Below, in pieces: positions 55,601-63,741 of a stretch of 64,000 bases of DNA (position 1 is its first letter; every line of letters begins with the position of its first letter). The DNA lies in the NCBI RefSeq assembly GCF_905220565.1, contig NC_059417.1, forward strand, positions 10,402,518 to 10,466,517, written 5' to 3'. The DNA is from Melitaea cinxia (Eukaryota; Arthropoda; Insecta; Lepidoptera; Nymphalidae). The position numbers and the translations under genes are program-made. The notes beneath the pieces were generated by a model. That model saw nothing but the letters and a program-made list of their open reading frames with translations, did no database searches and was not told the origin of the DNA.

Positions 55601-58578
55601 GACACGCGTTGCCCGTCTTTGCCCGTACCAATTAAATCTTTAAGTAAATTCGTTTTATTTTTTAATAAAAATTATTTCAAAACATCATTTTAATTTGTAC
55701 AATTTTATTTTTGTATAACCCACACATTAGGAGTTCTAAACATTTTTGAATATCATATCAAAAAAATTGACCGCTCCAGCGGGATTCGAACCCGCGTCTC
55801 CGACTGACCGTGTCGGCGCTCTAGCCAATTAAGCTATGGAACGATGTACCCGCTAGAGCGAAATTTTTTGATATGATGATTTTAATTTATCAGCTTAGAA
55901 CATCTTTTCTCTTGCAACAGAATTTTATTCAGATAGGCTAAAAAATTTAGTTTGGTTTTGGTACTACGTGCACATCTATGTGTCTACGTGCATATGTCTA
56001 TCATATTTGCTTTATTTTGTTGAAAAATTTTACCCAGTTAAAATAACATTTCTGTTTCTGTGTCAGTCTATAAACGTCTCATTGCTAAGCGTAGACCTTC
56101 TTCTCCATATTGGAGAATGATTAGCGTGCGTGGATCCGCCATATTGCTCCACTTGGAATTGGCGTATATTTTACCACAATGTGGTGACACGGTGGGCTTC
56201 TATCTCTCAAAAGGTTTTTGTCTCTTTTCTTGTTTAAAAATAAACAATTATTATTCTTTCCTAAATATTTACCCTGTCGTTTTAGTTACGTAATTTTGCT
56301 TTTATTTTCAAAAAGTCAAATTTAACAATGTTCATCCATTATCAAGACATTTTGATCAGTTTTTGATTTCCCAAGAGAACTGTCGAAGACCATCTGCGTC
56401 AAAACTGTTGTTATAGTGAAATTACTGTTTATAGATTATACGACTCATCTTGGGGCGCATTTGTATGTATGTGTGTTTGTGTGTGTTCTTGCATAGGTAT
56501 CAGCATGGATTTTGAGCGCTCGGTGACTAAGTGCAAATTACTTCGCGCGTCGTGCTAGGTTCGTAAGGCGAAAATAGTGATGTTCAATATAAAATAAAAC
56601 TAAATAAAATGTAAAAGTATTGGGTACTCATTATTATATATCACAGATTTTATCTTACATCCATAAAATATTCAAATAAAGTTGAAGGACAGCGCTCAAT
56701 ATCCACGCTATTAAGCTGTACATATGTAGTTGTAATATATTCTGTCACAAGTGTCGTCTAAGGATTCGCGAATGATCAAGTGAATAAGTCTACAAATAAT
56801 TGTGTTTGCTCGCAAACGAAAAAAAAACCGACTTCAATTACATCGAAGAGTAATACAACGTAGATCGACGAAAAAATAGTAATACTTTGTTCGTATTCCA
56901 TATAACGCGACATTATAAAATTGTAGAATTATATAATGTTCTACTGTTATTTCTAACATTTTGTTAGCGATTGTAGGCAGAAATTTCATAAAAGGCCCGT
57001 CGTCGATTCGCGCGAAGCGCTGACATCGCTTATTACGGCGGGTTTTTTAGTTGAAGCGGATTTATATTGAATTACGGTTTATGTCTTTTTTATTAAAAAT
57101 ATGTAATGTTCATATTTTCACACAGTTCCGATGCACGACTGGAGTTTACCCCTTCAGATCAACTGTCTAAATAGGCACAAAAAGGCTTACTAGTCTAAGA
57201 AATATATTATTACTATATCAAATTGTAAATAAATGAATGCAATAACGCCATCTATCGGAACCTAATTGCGTTATTAGAAAACGTCTGAACGCCATCTCTA
57301 ACAAGGTCATTCGTTCAGTAGATTTTACTATTCAATTTTTTCATTCCGGGGCCTTAAATGAAAATCGATTCTTAAGGAGAAAACTCCAAAAACAGTCAAG
57401 TAAATACGCCATATCAGATATAGCTCAAAAAGTTCGAGTCAAATCTCAATATATTTAAATGGGACCACATGACAAGCACCACCTATCGATTAAAAAAAGA
57501 ATCATCGATATCGGTCCACCCAGTAAAATAGTAATGAGGTTAATATAACGTTGGTCGACGTAAAATAGCCAAGTAAATACCCAGTATTAGCGATTACTCA
57601 AAAATTAAAAGCTCAAATATATTTATAACGAATAAACTGCTACTCTCTACTCTTTTGGAATATTGTAATTTGATCGATAGTGAACGAAGTAATTTCATTA
57701 CATTTTGATAGATGGCGTTGTGGCAAAGTATTGAACATGACCACAGTCGTCTTAACATCGTCATGTAAATACGTGTCATCAAAGATTACTCAAAAATTGC
57801 TCATTATATCTCAATCATATTTAAAACGGACGACAAGACAAGTATTAGCTTTTGATTTATACAAAAAAGATCAAAATCAATGCACCCAGTAAAAAGATAT
57901 AACGTATAATACAACGTAGGGTGACGAAAAAACCGTCAAGTAAATACGCAATATTAGATATAACTCACAAATTACGAATCAAATCTCAATTAAATTTGAA
58001 TGGGACCACGTGACGAATAGTAGCTTTTAATTTATATAAGAAACGTCAAAATCGGTGCACCCAGTAAAAAGTTATGAGGTATAATACAACGTAAGGTGAC
58101 GAAAATAATGTCAAGTAAATACGCGTTATCAAAGATTAATCAAAAAGTAGTTATCAGATCTCGAGAAAATTTATATGTGACTACATGATAAACATCAGCT
58201 TTCGATTAAAGAAAAATTATCAAAATCGATACACCCAGTAAAAAGTTATTGCGGATTTTCAAGAGTTTCTCTCGATTTCTCTGGGATCCCATCATCAGAT
58301 CCTGGTTTCCTTATCATGGTACCAAACTAGGAATATCCCCTTTCCAACAAAAAAAGAATTATCAAAATCGGTACACCCAGTAGAAAGTTATGTGGTATAA
58401 TACAACGTAGGTCGACGAAAAAAGCGTCAAGTAAAAACGCATTATTAGATATAATTCGAAAAGTAGTTGTTAGATCTCAAATAAATTTAAATGGGACCAA
58501 TCGGCACACACCACCTTTCGATTAAAACAAAATTTGTCGAAATCTGTCTACCTGGTCAAAAGTTCTGATGTAACATAC

Positions 58579-58645
<67 letters not shown>

Positions 58646-61600
58646 GTCGAATTGAGAACCTCCTCCTTTTTTGGAAGTCGGTTAAAAAAAAATGAACATT
58701 TTGATACAAAATGATGTCTAATTTTATTTATTCATAGTTGATACTTTTCTTATTACTCATCTCAGTTAATATTGTCGAATAATTAAAGCGTAAAAATATA
58801 TAAAAAAATCGTCAGCTTTGTCTAAATTGAGCAAAAATAAAGAGTGGTGATTTGACATGAGAATGAGTCATCGACATCGGCTAGTTGCGTTTTCAAATTT
58901 GAGCCATGATGACATAGTAACAAATTTTTAATTGCTAGTTCTTTGTTTTTTTTGATTATTATTCTACTTTGACTTTTTTAGGCTCAGCTACAAAAGGGAT
59001 CGTTGTAAGAAAATAAACACGTTTCTAAACAAAATCTGTTGTATTTCTCGAATCACAAAATCTTTATTAATCGAAATAAGACTAACCCTCGTAGTTTAGC
59101 CTGTTTAATAAAAATAATCGACTTTCAGTTTTCAATAAAATATCGAAGAAAATAAGTTATTGCTTAACACGCTCACTGAATTGAAAATCTTATCTGGTTT
59201 TCTGACTTTTATTTCGATGACTTCCTGCGATTTGGTGCCGTTTCATAATTTTGTATAGAACCTTTTATGCTAAAAATTGTATTTCGTATTTTTGTCCAAC
59301 TACTGTTGCAATACTATTATTCTAGGACTCGGTATGTTCGTTTGTGTGTTCTTTTTATATTTTATTTATTTTCTTAGTATGCTCTGTACGCATTACGGAA
59401 ATTATTATAATGAAACAATTTTTTCGGATTTCATCGCGGTTTATTAAGTAATTAATGCTGGACGTTTCGAATACTTCACAGCAACCATAAGAAGTATCGT
59501 TGTAGCATTCTAATGATAGTAAAAGATATAGGTTATTCTCTTATTAACTGATATCAAAAAAAGGCTTTTGTGTTTATTTCAAAGATTCTTTTTTAAATCA
59601 AAAGATGGTTTAAAAAGAATTATTATAAAAAGAATAAACGAGATCTGATGACTATTTTTTGAGTTATATCTAATAATACGTATTTACTCGACTATTTTTT
59701 CGTCTACTTACCTTATATTACAGGTTGATGTAACGGATGTCGGTTTTTTCGTTTGCAAGTACACACAATTATTTTCTTCGAGAATTTATATACTGATCTT
59801 ATTCTTTTTTACATAAAATAAACAACACAGAGACATCAGAATAAATTAAATTTACAGAGTAATAAGGGCTTATCGTCTGGCCTCGACGTACTTTCAACAC
59901 AAATAACTTACATGATAAAAATAACGCTAAATTTGCCAACGATACGAGCCAATTCAGCAAAATTTAAAACTAACCAATATTTCGAATAAAAGAAACGTAT
60001 TATGGATTGATACAATGTATTGGAATCGACAAATGTTTTCCTGTCTTGCGTACTGTACCATTGAGGTAGGAACAGCAGGAAATGTCCTGCTCAAAATCTG
60101 GAGCAGTCCTTCTGTGGATGTACCCTCAGTCTTACATAAGATCGCAGTTAAATAATACTATTCTCAAGTAATATTATGTTCCTATGGTGAATAAGAGGCC
60201 AAAGCGCCTTAGGATGGTCAAGGGTAGGATCGGAACGAGCTTGCGATGCTTCTGGTGTTGCAAGCGTTGCAGACTTGTTTACTGACCTAATTGTATTTAA
60301 AAAATCTGTCAAGTGCGTGATGGGTAAATAATTGTTACCTTTTTAGAAGTTTTCTAATTTTTTGAGATTTTGTTCTTAATTAACCACCAATAAGGTATTA
60401 CAAATCTTGAAAAAAAAAATCTGCTGATTTAGTCCAACCGTTTTCGAGTATTGCGCTTAGCAACATACTCAGCTATTGATTATAATTATAAGCTAAAAAT
60501 GACATGTTTTCTCCAGGAACATATTCGTCAATCCTGCGAAGATCGCTTGGACAGTATGGTGAGCAGCCGTCTAACCCTCGACGCGAAGAGGCTTCAACGA
60601 GATAGTGAACCCAGAGCCAGTCTTGAAAGAGACAACCAGACGAATGAAATGTTCAAACAGCAGAGGAAGTTTTCTCAACAAAAAATACGGGTGAGCACTC
60701 GATTAACTTTAGAATGAAATTGTTTTTTAACAACCCTCATTAAAACTAGTTTATTTCAGTAATTCGCAATTATATTACACAGAGAACTTATACGAACTCT
60801 CCAGGTCTTATATCAGTCAAAACTTTAATTAAGTTCTTCATTATAATTATATTATAATTAATTCTATAAGCTACAGTAATCGCTTACCATCAAGTGGTTA
60901 TACTTATACACATCATTCATTCGTTATTTCTGAACATATTATTATAGTTTTTATCTATGTCTATATTTACACTTATTTGCTAGTTATCATATATGTACAC
61001 TTATTTCCTAGTTACCATATATGTACACTTATGTTCTACTTACAATATACACTTAACCTATGTTACTGTTAGTAAGATTTTTTTTTATATTTATTTAGAT
61101 ATAGTCTATTTATAATTTATTTATTTTTGTTATTTACTTACATAACTGTAATTAGTTAACTACGAATAAAGTCGTCAAATGCATAAACGCTACAAGAGTT
61201 GGTTTTGATCAGATAAATCTTCTAAATTAACTTTTACTTTGTTTTCATTGAATTTAAGTTCTTAAACTTTCACATACAATAGGAACACTTTTATATTTAC
61301 ATACTGCCATTGTCATTTTGAGACACACTGGACCATCATTTTCAAACAAAACACAAAGACATATATTTAAATATGATATTTTTTAGCCAACAAGCATAGA
61401 TTCAGACTTCATACAAGAAACACATTTGGAAATAGAAGATGAACAGTGGCGGTTAGAAGTAAACTCCGTACAAGTGGACACAGAAGATGTTAAAATAGAA
61501 CGTAACGGAAGAACAAGAAGAAACGATATGAGTAAGAGAGAAGAATCGATGAGAAGGAAAAGGGAAGCTTCAGAGAAGAAGCAAATAAGAGACGTTTCTG

Positions 61601-61681
61601 TCGGTGCTCCGGACACTAAAGAATCGGGATGTCAGACGAGGGAAAGTCTCTTCCAAACTGACCCAGCAGTTAGTTCTGACG
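41840..61681 (+). CDS. Neto (neuropilin and tolloid-like), ten internal coding exons
   Basis: Coding segments: 41840-42355, 42803-42888, 43920-44094, 45324-45469, 49273-49370, 52141-52322, 53114-53232, 54468-54605, 60517-60690 and 61387-61681. All have AG/GT borders and compatible phases, giving 642 complete codons without a stop. Domain order is prodomain with a furin-type site, CUB1, CUB2, LDLa, transmembrane helix and cytoplasmic tail. This is the order of Neto proteins, single-pass auxiliary subunits of ionotropic glutamate receptors; in flies Neto is needed for receptor clustering at the neuromuscular junction. The first exon, with signal peptide, is upstream and its end must be phase 1. 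The 3' end is unresolved. Introns hold many repeats, including two inverted 1.9-kb P elements. The identification rests on domain order and CUB/LDLa motifs read by eye. Confidence 0.85.
42803..42888 (+). CDS. Neto exon b: CUB1 middle
   Basis: Acceptor GTACTGTTTTCAG, donor GAA|GTAAGT. Reads GPEGHVVELTFVDKFHIEY then QADCAYDFLE, the classical CUB core with the second disulfide Cys and the Asp of the YDFLE loop used for calcium in many CUB domains. Starts in phase 1 and ends in phase 0. Confidence 0.85.
43920..44094 (+). CDS. Neto exon c: CUB1 C-terminal half
   Basis: Acceptor TTTTTTCCTAG, donor AGCA|GTAAGT. Reads IRDGLRGYAKLLGKVCGEAF and later VWLKFHSDDTIEYEGFQI. The IRDG, CG and FHSD-x-GF motifs are standard for CUB domains. 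Ends in phase 1. Confidence 0.85.
44545..44805 (-). repeat. Repeat P, short copy in Neto intron
   Basis: Starts (+) AAAAAATCGACTTCAATCAC then TCGAAAAGTAATATGACGTA; ends near CAAAAATAGAGTCGAATTGA then CTCCTTCTTTTTTAACTAA. Decayed compared with the long copies. Confidence 0.55.
44834..45165 (+). mobile_element. SINE F, full copy in Neto intron
   Basis: The head TGCTGTGTGACTACGGCACC, the body GAAGACGGGCTGCAGCGTCT and GGTGCGACAAGGCCAGCCCT, and the tail TCCAGCAGTGGACTGCAATA then GGCTGAAATGAT. A good reference copy. Confidence 0.8.
45324..45469 (+). CDS. Neto exon d: start of CUB2
   Basis: Acceptor AATTTCATTGCAG, donor CTAAAG|GTATGT. Reads VPESCNIEMSGTHGTISSYE and LDVLWTIKVGVNLK with two Cys. GTISS and LWTIKV are CUB signatures. 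Ends in phase 0. The downstream intron (3.8 kb) holds the left P inverted repeat. Confidence 0.85.
45505..46010 (+). repeat. Retroposon B cluster in Neto intron
   Basis: A near-complete copy at 45585-45850 starts ACTGAGGTAGGGCACAGCAG and ends GTGAGCCGTACACTGGTTTA. Partial B words lie directly before (45510-45585) and after (45880-46010), suggesting nested or tandem insertions. Confidence 0.55.
46551..48434 (+). repeat. Repeat P, long copy, left arm of a giant inverted repeat
   Basis: Starts TTTTAACCGACTTCCAAAAA and ends TGAAGTCGGTTTTTTTTTCG then a CAAACACAATTATT end. AACCGACTTC and GAAGTCGGTT are complementary termini. A T34 run is at 46597-46630. The interior is five to six diverged units of about 160-180 bp, each with a TTTTTACTGGGTGTACCGAT word, a 'CATGTGGTCCCATTTAAAT' word, TATTTACTTGAC and a 'CCTACGTTGTATTA' word. 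A non-repeated part (47930-48360) includes the GC-rich word CGCTTCGCGCGAATCGACGA. Confidence 0.8.
48435..48612 (-). repeat. Repeat E, copy 3
   Basis: Reverse-strand relative of 9896-10135 and 25905-26105: ends (+) CGTCAGTCGTGTGGATACAC. It abuts the P element. Confidence 0.45.
48774..49117 (+). mobile_element. Helitron-like element, family H1, copy 6
   Basis: Starts CCTATACAAATAAATACAAT (a variant of TCTATAC) and ends GTCGCAGGCACAGCTAG before T. A GTCT-rich microsatellite is at 48896-48940. It lies in the Neto intron 156 bp before exon e. Confidence 0.6.
49273..49370 (+). CDS. Neto exon e: CUB2 middle
   Basis: Acceptor TGTATTGTTGCAG, donor GATTCGAG|GTGACT. Reads IYLNFTTYALAKPNECEDNF then VQVFGYKLEYDS. 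Contains an NFT glycosylation sequon. Ends in phase 2. First of the four exons enclosed by the inverted P repeats. Confidence 0.85.
49448..49757 (-). mobile_element. SINE F copy in Neto intron
   Basis: On + it runs from ATCATCATTACAGCCTATAA to TGCCGTAGCCACACAGCA, the reverse complement of the family. It contains an internal deletion around CATGTGGTTTGCGGGTTGGT. Confidence 0.75.
49890..50227 (-). mobile_element. SINE F copy in Neto intron
   Basis: On + it runs from ACATCATCATTTCAGCCTAT to ATGCCGTTGCCACACAGCT. It ends just before the foldback element. Confidence 0.75.
50292..51057. mobile_element. Foldback element with 181-bp inverted arms
   Basis: The left arm 50292-50472 and right arm 50877-51057 are exact or almost exact reverse complements (shared words: GTTAAACGGTTTTATGTTAA, CATTGCAATGTTTAAGATAA and CCGTGGGGCACGTCAATTGT). 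The 404-bp centre has no long ORF. It is a non-autonomous DNA element with very long terminal inverted repeats; superfamily and target duplication not determined. Confidence 0.8.
51140..51605. repeat. Tandem array, about four units of about 115 bp
   Basis: Each unit has TTTCATTTGATACCCATATT-like and TGGGATTGATAAAACCTA-like words, then CCGCCATTTTGTAGCGGCCG and CCATCTTG. The first unit is the most diverged. The flank 51606-51790 (CCAAAATCCAAAGTGTATAC and AGATTAATCGGTTGACAGGA) is probably part of the same mobile element. Confidence 0.75.
52141..52322 (+). CDS. Neto exon f: CUB2 C-terminal half
   Basis: Acceptor TTCTTTGTTTTCAG, donor AATG|GTAAGT. Reads LAFYCGSVANPVN, IMYVRLYASKSGKKSNFTAV and FTAYRSL. 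YCG and the NFTA-x-F-x-AYR strand close the CUB fold. A sequon NFT is present. Ends in phase 1. Confidence 0.85.
52323..53113. other. Neto intron f-g
   Basis: AT-rich intron without a recognised repeat or ORF. Confidence 0.6.
53114..53232 (+). CDS. Neto exon g: LDL-receptor class A domain
   Basis: Acceptor TTACGTTTCTAG, donor ACT|GTAAGT. One exon encodes the whole module: C-x6-C-x4-C-x6-C-x5-C-x10-C, in DKCTEDEFDCEDNTCIAIDL then KCNDYANC. The acidic calcium cage is less regular than the usual DCxDxSDE, so calcium binding is uncertain. It sits just before the membrane segment, as in Neto. Confidence 0.85.
53233..54467. other. Neto intron g-h
   Basis: AT-rich intron. It contains a (CA)n tract at 53817-53877 and a short decayed SINE A tail near 53417-53450 (CCCTAAACAGGAAAAGAGGC). 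The 91-codon frame at 53540-53815 is a hydrophobic chance frame. Confidence 0.6.
54468..54605 (+). CDS. Neto exon h: transmembrane segment
   Basis: Acceptor TTTTTCGTTTTTAACAG, donor ATCAAA|GTAAGA. Reads VITESMINQTH, a hydrophobic run VILIIFCLILSGMSFVFFF (54507-54563), then the basic stop-transfer KCIRKL. NQT is a juxtamembrane sequon. The codons are strongly C-ending (ATC, CTC, TTC), unlike the AT-rich neighbouring exons. Phase 0 at both ends. Confidence 0.85.
54766..54820 (+). repeat. SINE A tail fragment in Neto intron
   Basis: CTCCTTAATGGAGAAAGAGG then TGGGATATTACAGGCTGAAT. Confidence 0.6.
55752..55877. mobile_element. Short inverted-repeat element carrying a tRNA-like sequence
   Basis: ATCATATCAAAAAAATT (55752-55768) and AAATTTTTTGATATGAT (55861-55877) are inverted copies (15 of 17 match). 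They enclose the tRNA-like sequence. The inner words CCGCTCCAGCGGG and CCCGCTAGAGCG extend the symmetry. It may be a MITE or SINE derived from a tRNA gene. Confidence 0.6.
55771..55843 (-). tRNA. tRNA-like gene or pseudogene (anticodon position reads GGT)
   Basis: On the - strand a 73-nt cloverleaf fits: acceptor CGTTCCA/TGGAGCG (7 bp with one G-T), D arm GCTTAATTGGCTAGAGC, anticodon stem CCGAC/GTCGG with loop ACGGTCA, and TΨC arm CGCGGGTTCGAATCCCGC. The anticodon would be GGT (Thr), but loop position 33 is C, not the near-universal T. That and the flanking inverted repeat make a tRNA-derived repeat or pseudogene more likely than a working tRNA. Confidence 0.5.
56795..58687 (-). repeat. Repeat P, long copy, right arm of a giant inverted repeat
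   Basis: The reverse complement of 46551-48434 over its whole length with few differences by eye, including the unique part around CGCGCGAAGCGCTGACATCG. The homopolymer is A60 (58582-58641), against T34 in the left copy. It lies in the Neto intron between exons h and i. Confidence 0.85.
58690..60055. other. Neto intron h-i, distal part
   Basis: AT-rich. It contains a P fragment (about 59640-59772, ending GATGTAACGGATGTCGGTTT) and the dispersed 3'-end repeat at 59410-59490. No exon-like frame was found. Confidence 0.5.
60060..60300 (+). repeat. Retroposon B copy in Neto intron
   Basis: ATTGAGGTAGGAACAGCAGG through TTGCAGACTTGTTTACTGAC. It ends about 215 bp before exon i. A decayed H3-like Helitron piece follows at 60425-60480. 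Confidence 0.55.
60517..60690 (+). CDS. Neto exon i: cytoplasmic tail
   Basis: Acceptor TGTTTTCTCCAG, donor ATACGG|GTGAGC. Reads EHIRQSCEDRLDSMVSSRLT then a charged Arg/Gln/Glu-rich stretch ending FKQQRKFSQQKIR. Both ends are phase 0, so it can be skipped or joined to different downstream exons without a frameshift. The preceding intron (5.9 kb) holds the right P inverted repeat and the tRNA-like element. Confidence 0.8.
60962..61055. repeat. Short tandem motif of about 27 bp, copy 2
   Basis: Three units of the TACACTTATTTGCTAGTTA-type word in the intron between exons i and j, homologous to 8516-8610. Confidence 0.55.
61387..61681 (+). CDS. Neto exon j: cytoplasmic tail
   Basis: Acceptor ATGATATTTTTTAG, donor GACG|GTAAG. 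Reads PTSIDSDFIQETHLEIEDEQ, then KREESMRRKREASEKKQIRD (likely helical) and SGCQTRESLFQTDPAVSSD. Ends in phase 1; the following exon is not certain. Cytoplasmic tails of fly Neto differ between the alpha and beta isoforms by splicing. Confidence 0.8.
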
Positions 61682-62461
61682 GTAAGATTTTGATTGTATT
61701 TTACACATTTAGAGTATATTTGGTATTAAAATATTTGTTGGTGAAAAGTTCCAAAAACGCGATCTGTTTTTATATCCATAATTGCATATCAATATACTTC
61801 CAGAAAGCCCAAACCTAATCCTTCTCTTATATAAAAGAGAAAAAGCTGTACAGTTCATCGACAAAGCATAAATTTGTATATCAATTTTATTTGATTTATT
61901 TATATGCTAATCATTTTATACTAATTACCGATTCTTCAAAATGTTTATAACAATTAAGAAGTTTACCATGACGAAAGCATAAACAATAAATTGATATTAT
62001 TATAACGCCTTAATACATCAACTTGTGAAGAACGCTCTTAAAACGTTTTGCTATTACCAAAAAGTTGTTAAACAAACTTTAGGCGTAAAAATTCTAATGG
62101 CAAACTCAACAATTTATGATACATTTGAAATTTGAGCATGCTTTAAAGTTGAAGAATTTCCAATGAAGGACTAAGGGTAGTTCCAAAAAGGATAATATAT
62201 TAAATTTACCAAATGCGCCTACTTTTATAGTAAGATTAACCAGCCAGTTTCTATTTTTATAGTGATTTTTTCGCAACAATATCTTTTATTTGTCATCCTA
62301 CTAGCATTCTGCCGCGGCTTTCCCCTAAAAACTACGTAATATTGACATTTTCTTATCCTCCCGTTAAATTATAGCCTATGTCATTCAATAAAAAAATTGA
62401 ATTCTAAAAAAAAGAAAAACAATGACAACATAGAGGTGTTTTTTTACACACTGAAACCCAG
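61682..62461. other. Neto intron after exon j (tentative)
   Basis: AT-rich, beginning with a good donor. A pyrimidine stretch and AG just before 62462 could be the next acceptor. No repeat recognised. Confidence 0.4.
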
Positions 62462-62689
62462 CGGTGCCCTCATCGTCACAGCTGGGCGCCAAGGGATCGC
62501 ATTCGCATGCCGATGCGGGCCACCTTCGCCTATAGAACGCCCACGGGCACTGTGCACTCACACCTGCTCACTACAGAGCTGCAGCTCGCTGCAGAGCAAG
62601 CTGCGGACTACGCTCGACAACGACAGATCTTCGCCTATTACGGCCACCAGTGCGCAGCACTGGGGTCCCCAAGTGACATAATCCTCTAG
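62462..62689 (+). CDS. Candidate terminal Neto exon (GC-rich open block)
   Basis: A sudden GC-rich block follows TTTTTTTACACACTGAAACCCAG. In phase 0 it reads RCPHRHSWAPRDRIR, MPMRATFAYRTPTGTVHSHL, TTELQLAAEQAADYARQRQI and ALGSPSDIIL before a TAG at 62687-62689. In phase 1, the phase left by exon j, it reads VPSSSQLGAKGSHSHADAGH then LRL and a TAG at 62533-62535. Exon i ends in phase 0, so both joins are possible. Similarity to known Neto tails was not established; it could instead be an unrelated repeat. Confidence 0.35.
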   Translation, partial: RCPHRHSWAPRDRIRMPMRATFAYRTPTGTVHSHLLTTELQLAAEQAADYARQRQIFAYYGHQCAALGSPSDIIL

Positions 62690-62756
62690 GGTGTGACGCA
62701 ATATAACGAGGCTTAATATTAAGACTTTAAACAGCAGTCACTAAGTAATACATCAC

Positions 62757-63105
62757 TTCAACCTGTAATATCCCACTACTGGGCATAGGCCTATTTCCCC
62801 ATGTAGGAGAAGGATCAGAGCTTAATCCACCACGCTGCTCCAATGCGGGTTGGCGGATATATTCCCTACTATGAGCAAAGATCGCTATCAGGTGTACATG
62901 GTAACAACCGGGACCGACGGCTTAACGTGCTCTCCGAGGCATGGTGAGGAGACCCACAAGGACTGCACTAACACCCAGACCACGGCAAACACCTGTATGG
63001 CCAATACAAAAGTTTGTCATGTGCTGGGATCGAACCCGCATCCGCCAGCGCAACGGGTACAATCCATGGCTGTAACCTTTTGGCGCCAACGCAGCGTCAA
63101 ATAAT
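62757..63105 (-). mobile_element. tRNA-derived SINE A, near full length
   Basis: On + it runs from TTCAACCTGTAATATCCCAC through GCCTCGGAGAGCACGTTAAG (complement) to GGCGCCAACGCAGCGTC. The B-box-like GGTTCGATCCCAGCAC is on -. The best-preserved copy of family A here. Confidence 0.75.
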
Positions 63106-63740
63106 ACTTAATCAACAAGTAATATTTTAAAAGTGAAAAAAAATATTGTGGAGTATGACGAGAAATATAAAAAAATTAAAAATAATTTTAACATTATAAT
63201 ATTTTCAATCGATACATTTAAATTGTCACTTAAACTTCAAAAATCTATTCAAAGGAAAGTTTCCAGGAATTATTTTCCTTGTTTATGAAACTCTTATAAA
63301 TTATTTGAAAATATTTCAAAACATTTCAAAGGAGTAACTTCCGATAAAACGGAGAACGTTATGATCATCAATTTCTTTGATTAGGTGCCATTCAAACGAA
63401 ACATCTTGTATATTGAGGAAGTAAACAATAGGAGAGAAATTAAATTGGTAGATAAATACTTTTAATTTCAACGCTATTTAATTATTTACCGCTATGGTGT
63501 AGTGGTGTTTGCAAGGGCTTAAATGAAATAACAGAAATTAAAAATTATTTTATATTTAACCCGGGTGTTAAAATAAACATAGGGATAGGATAAACCTATT
63601 AAATTTTATAATATATTATTTATTTTTATAAACAATACAAAAAAATAGTACACGTATAACTGACATACATACCTCCTTGAACAAATAGTTCAACCCATTT
63701 TGGCACACAATTACATTATTATATAAGTACGGGATAAATC
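63106..63740. other. No gene recognised
   Basis: AT-rich. The word CCGCTATGGTGTAGTGGTGT (63489-63508) resembles a tRNA-SINE A box (GGTGTAGTGG), but no B box was found downstream. Confidence 0.35.
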
Positions 63741-63741
63741 A

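Noticed and set aside
46551..58687. CRISPR-like or satellite interpretation of the internal P units
   Set aside because: The units are long, diverged and not separated by unique spacers, and the genome is eukaryotic.
63489..63508. A-box-like word of a possible tRNA or SINE
   Set aside because: No B box or cloverleaf partner follows within 100 bp.
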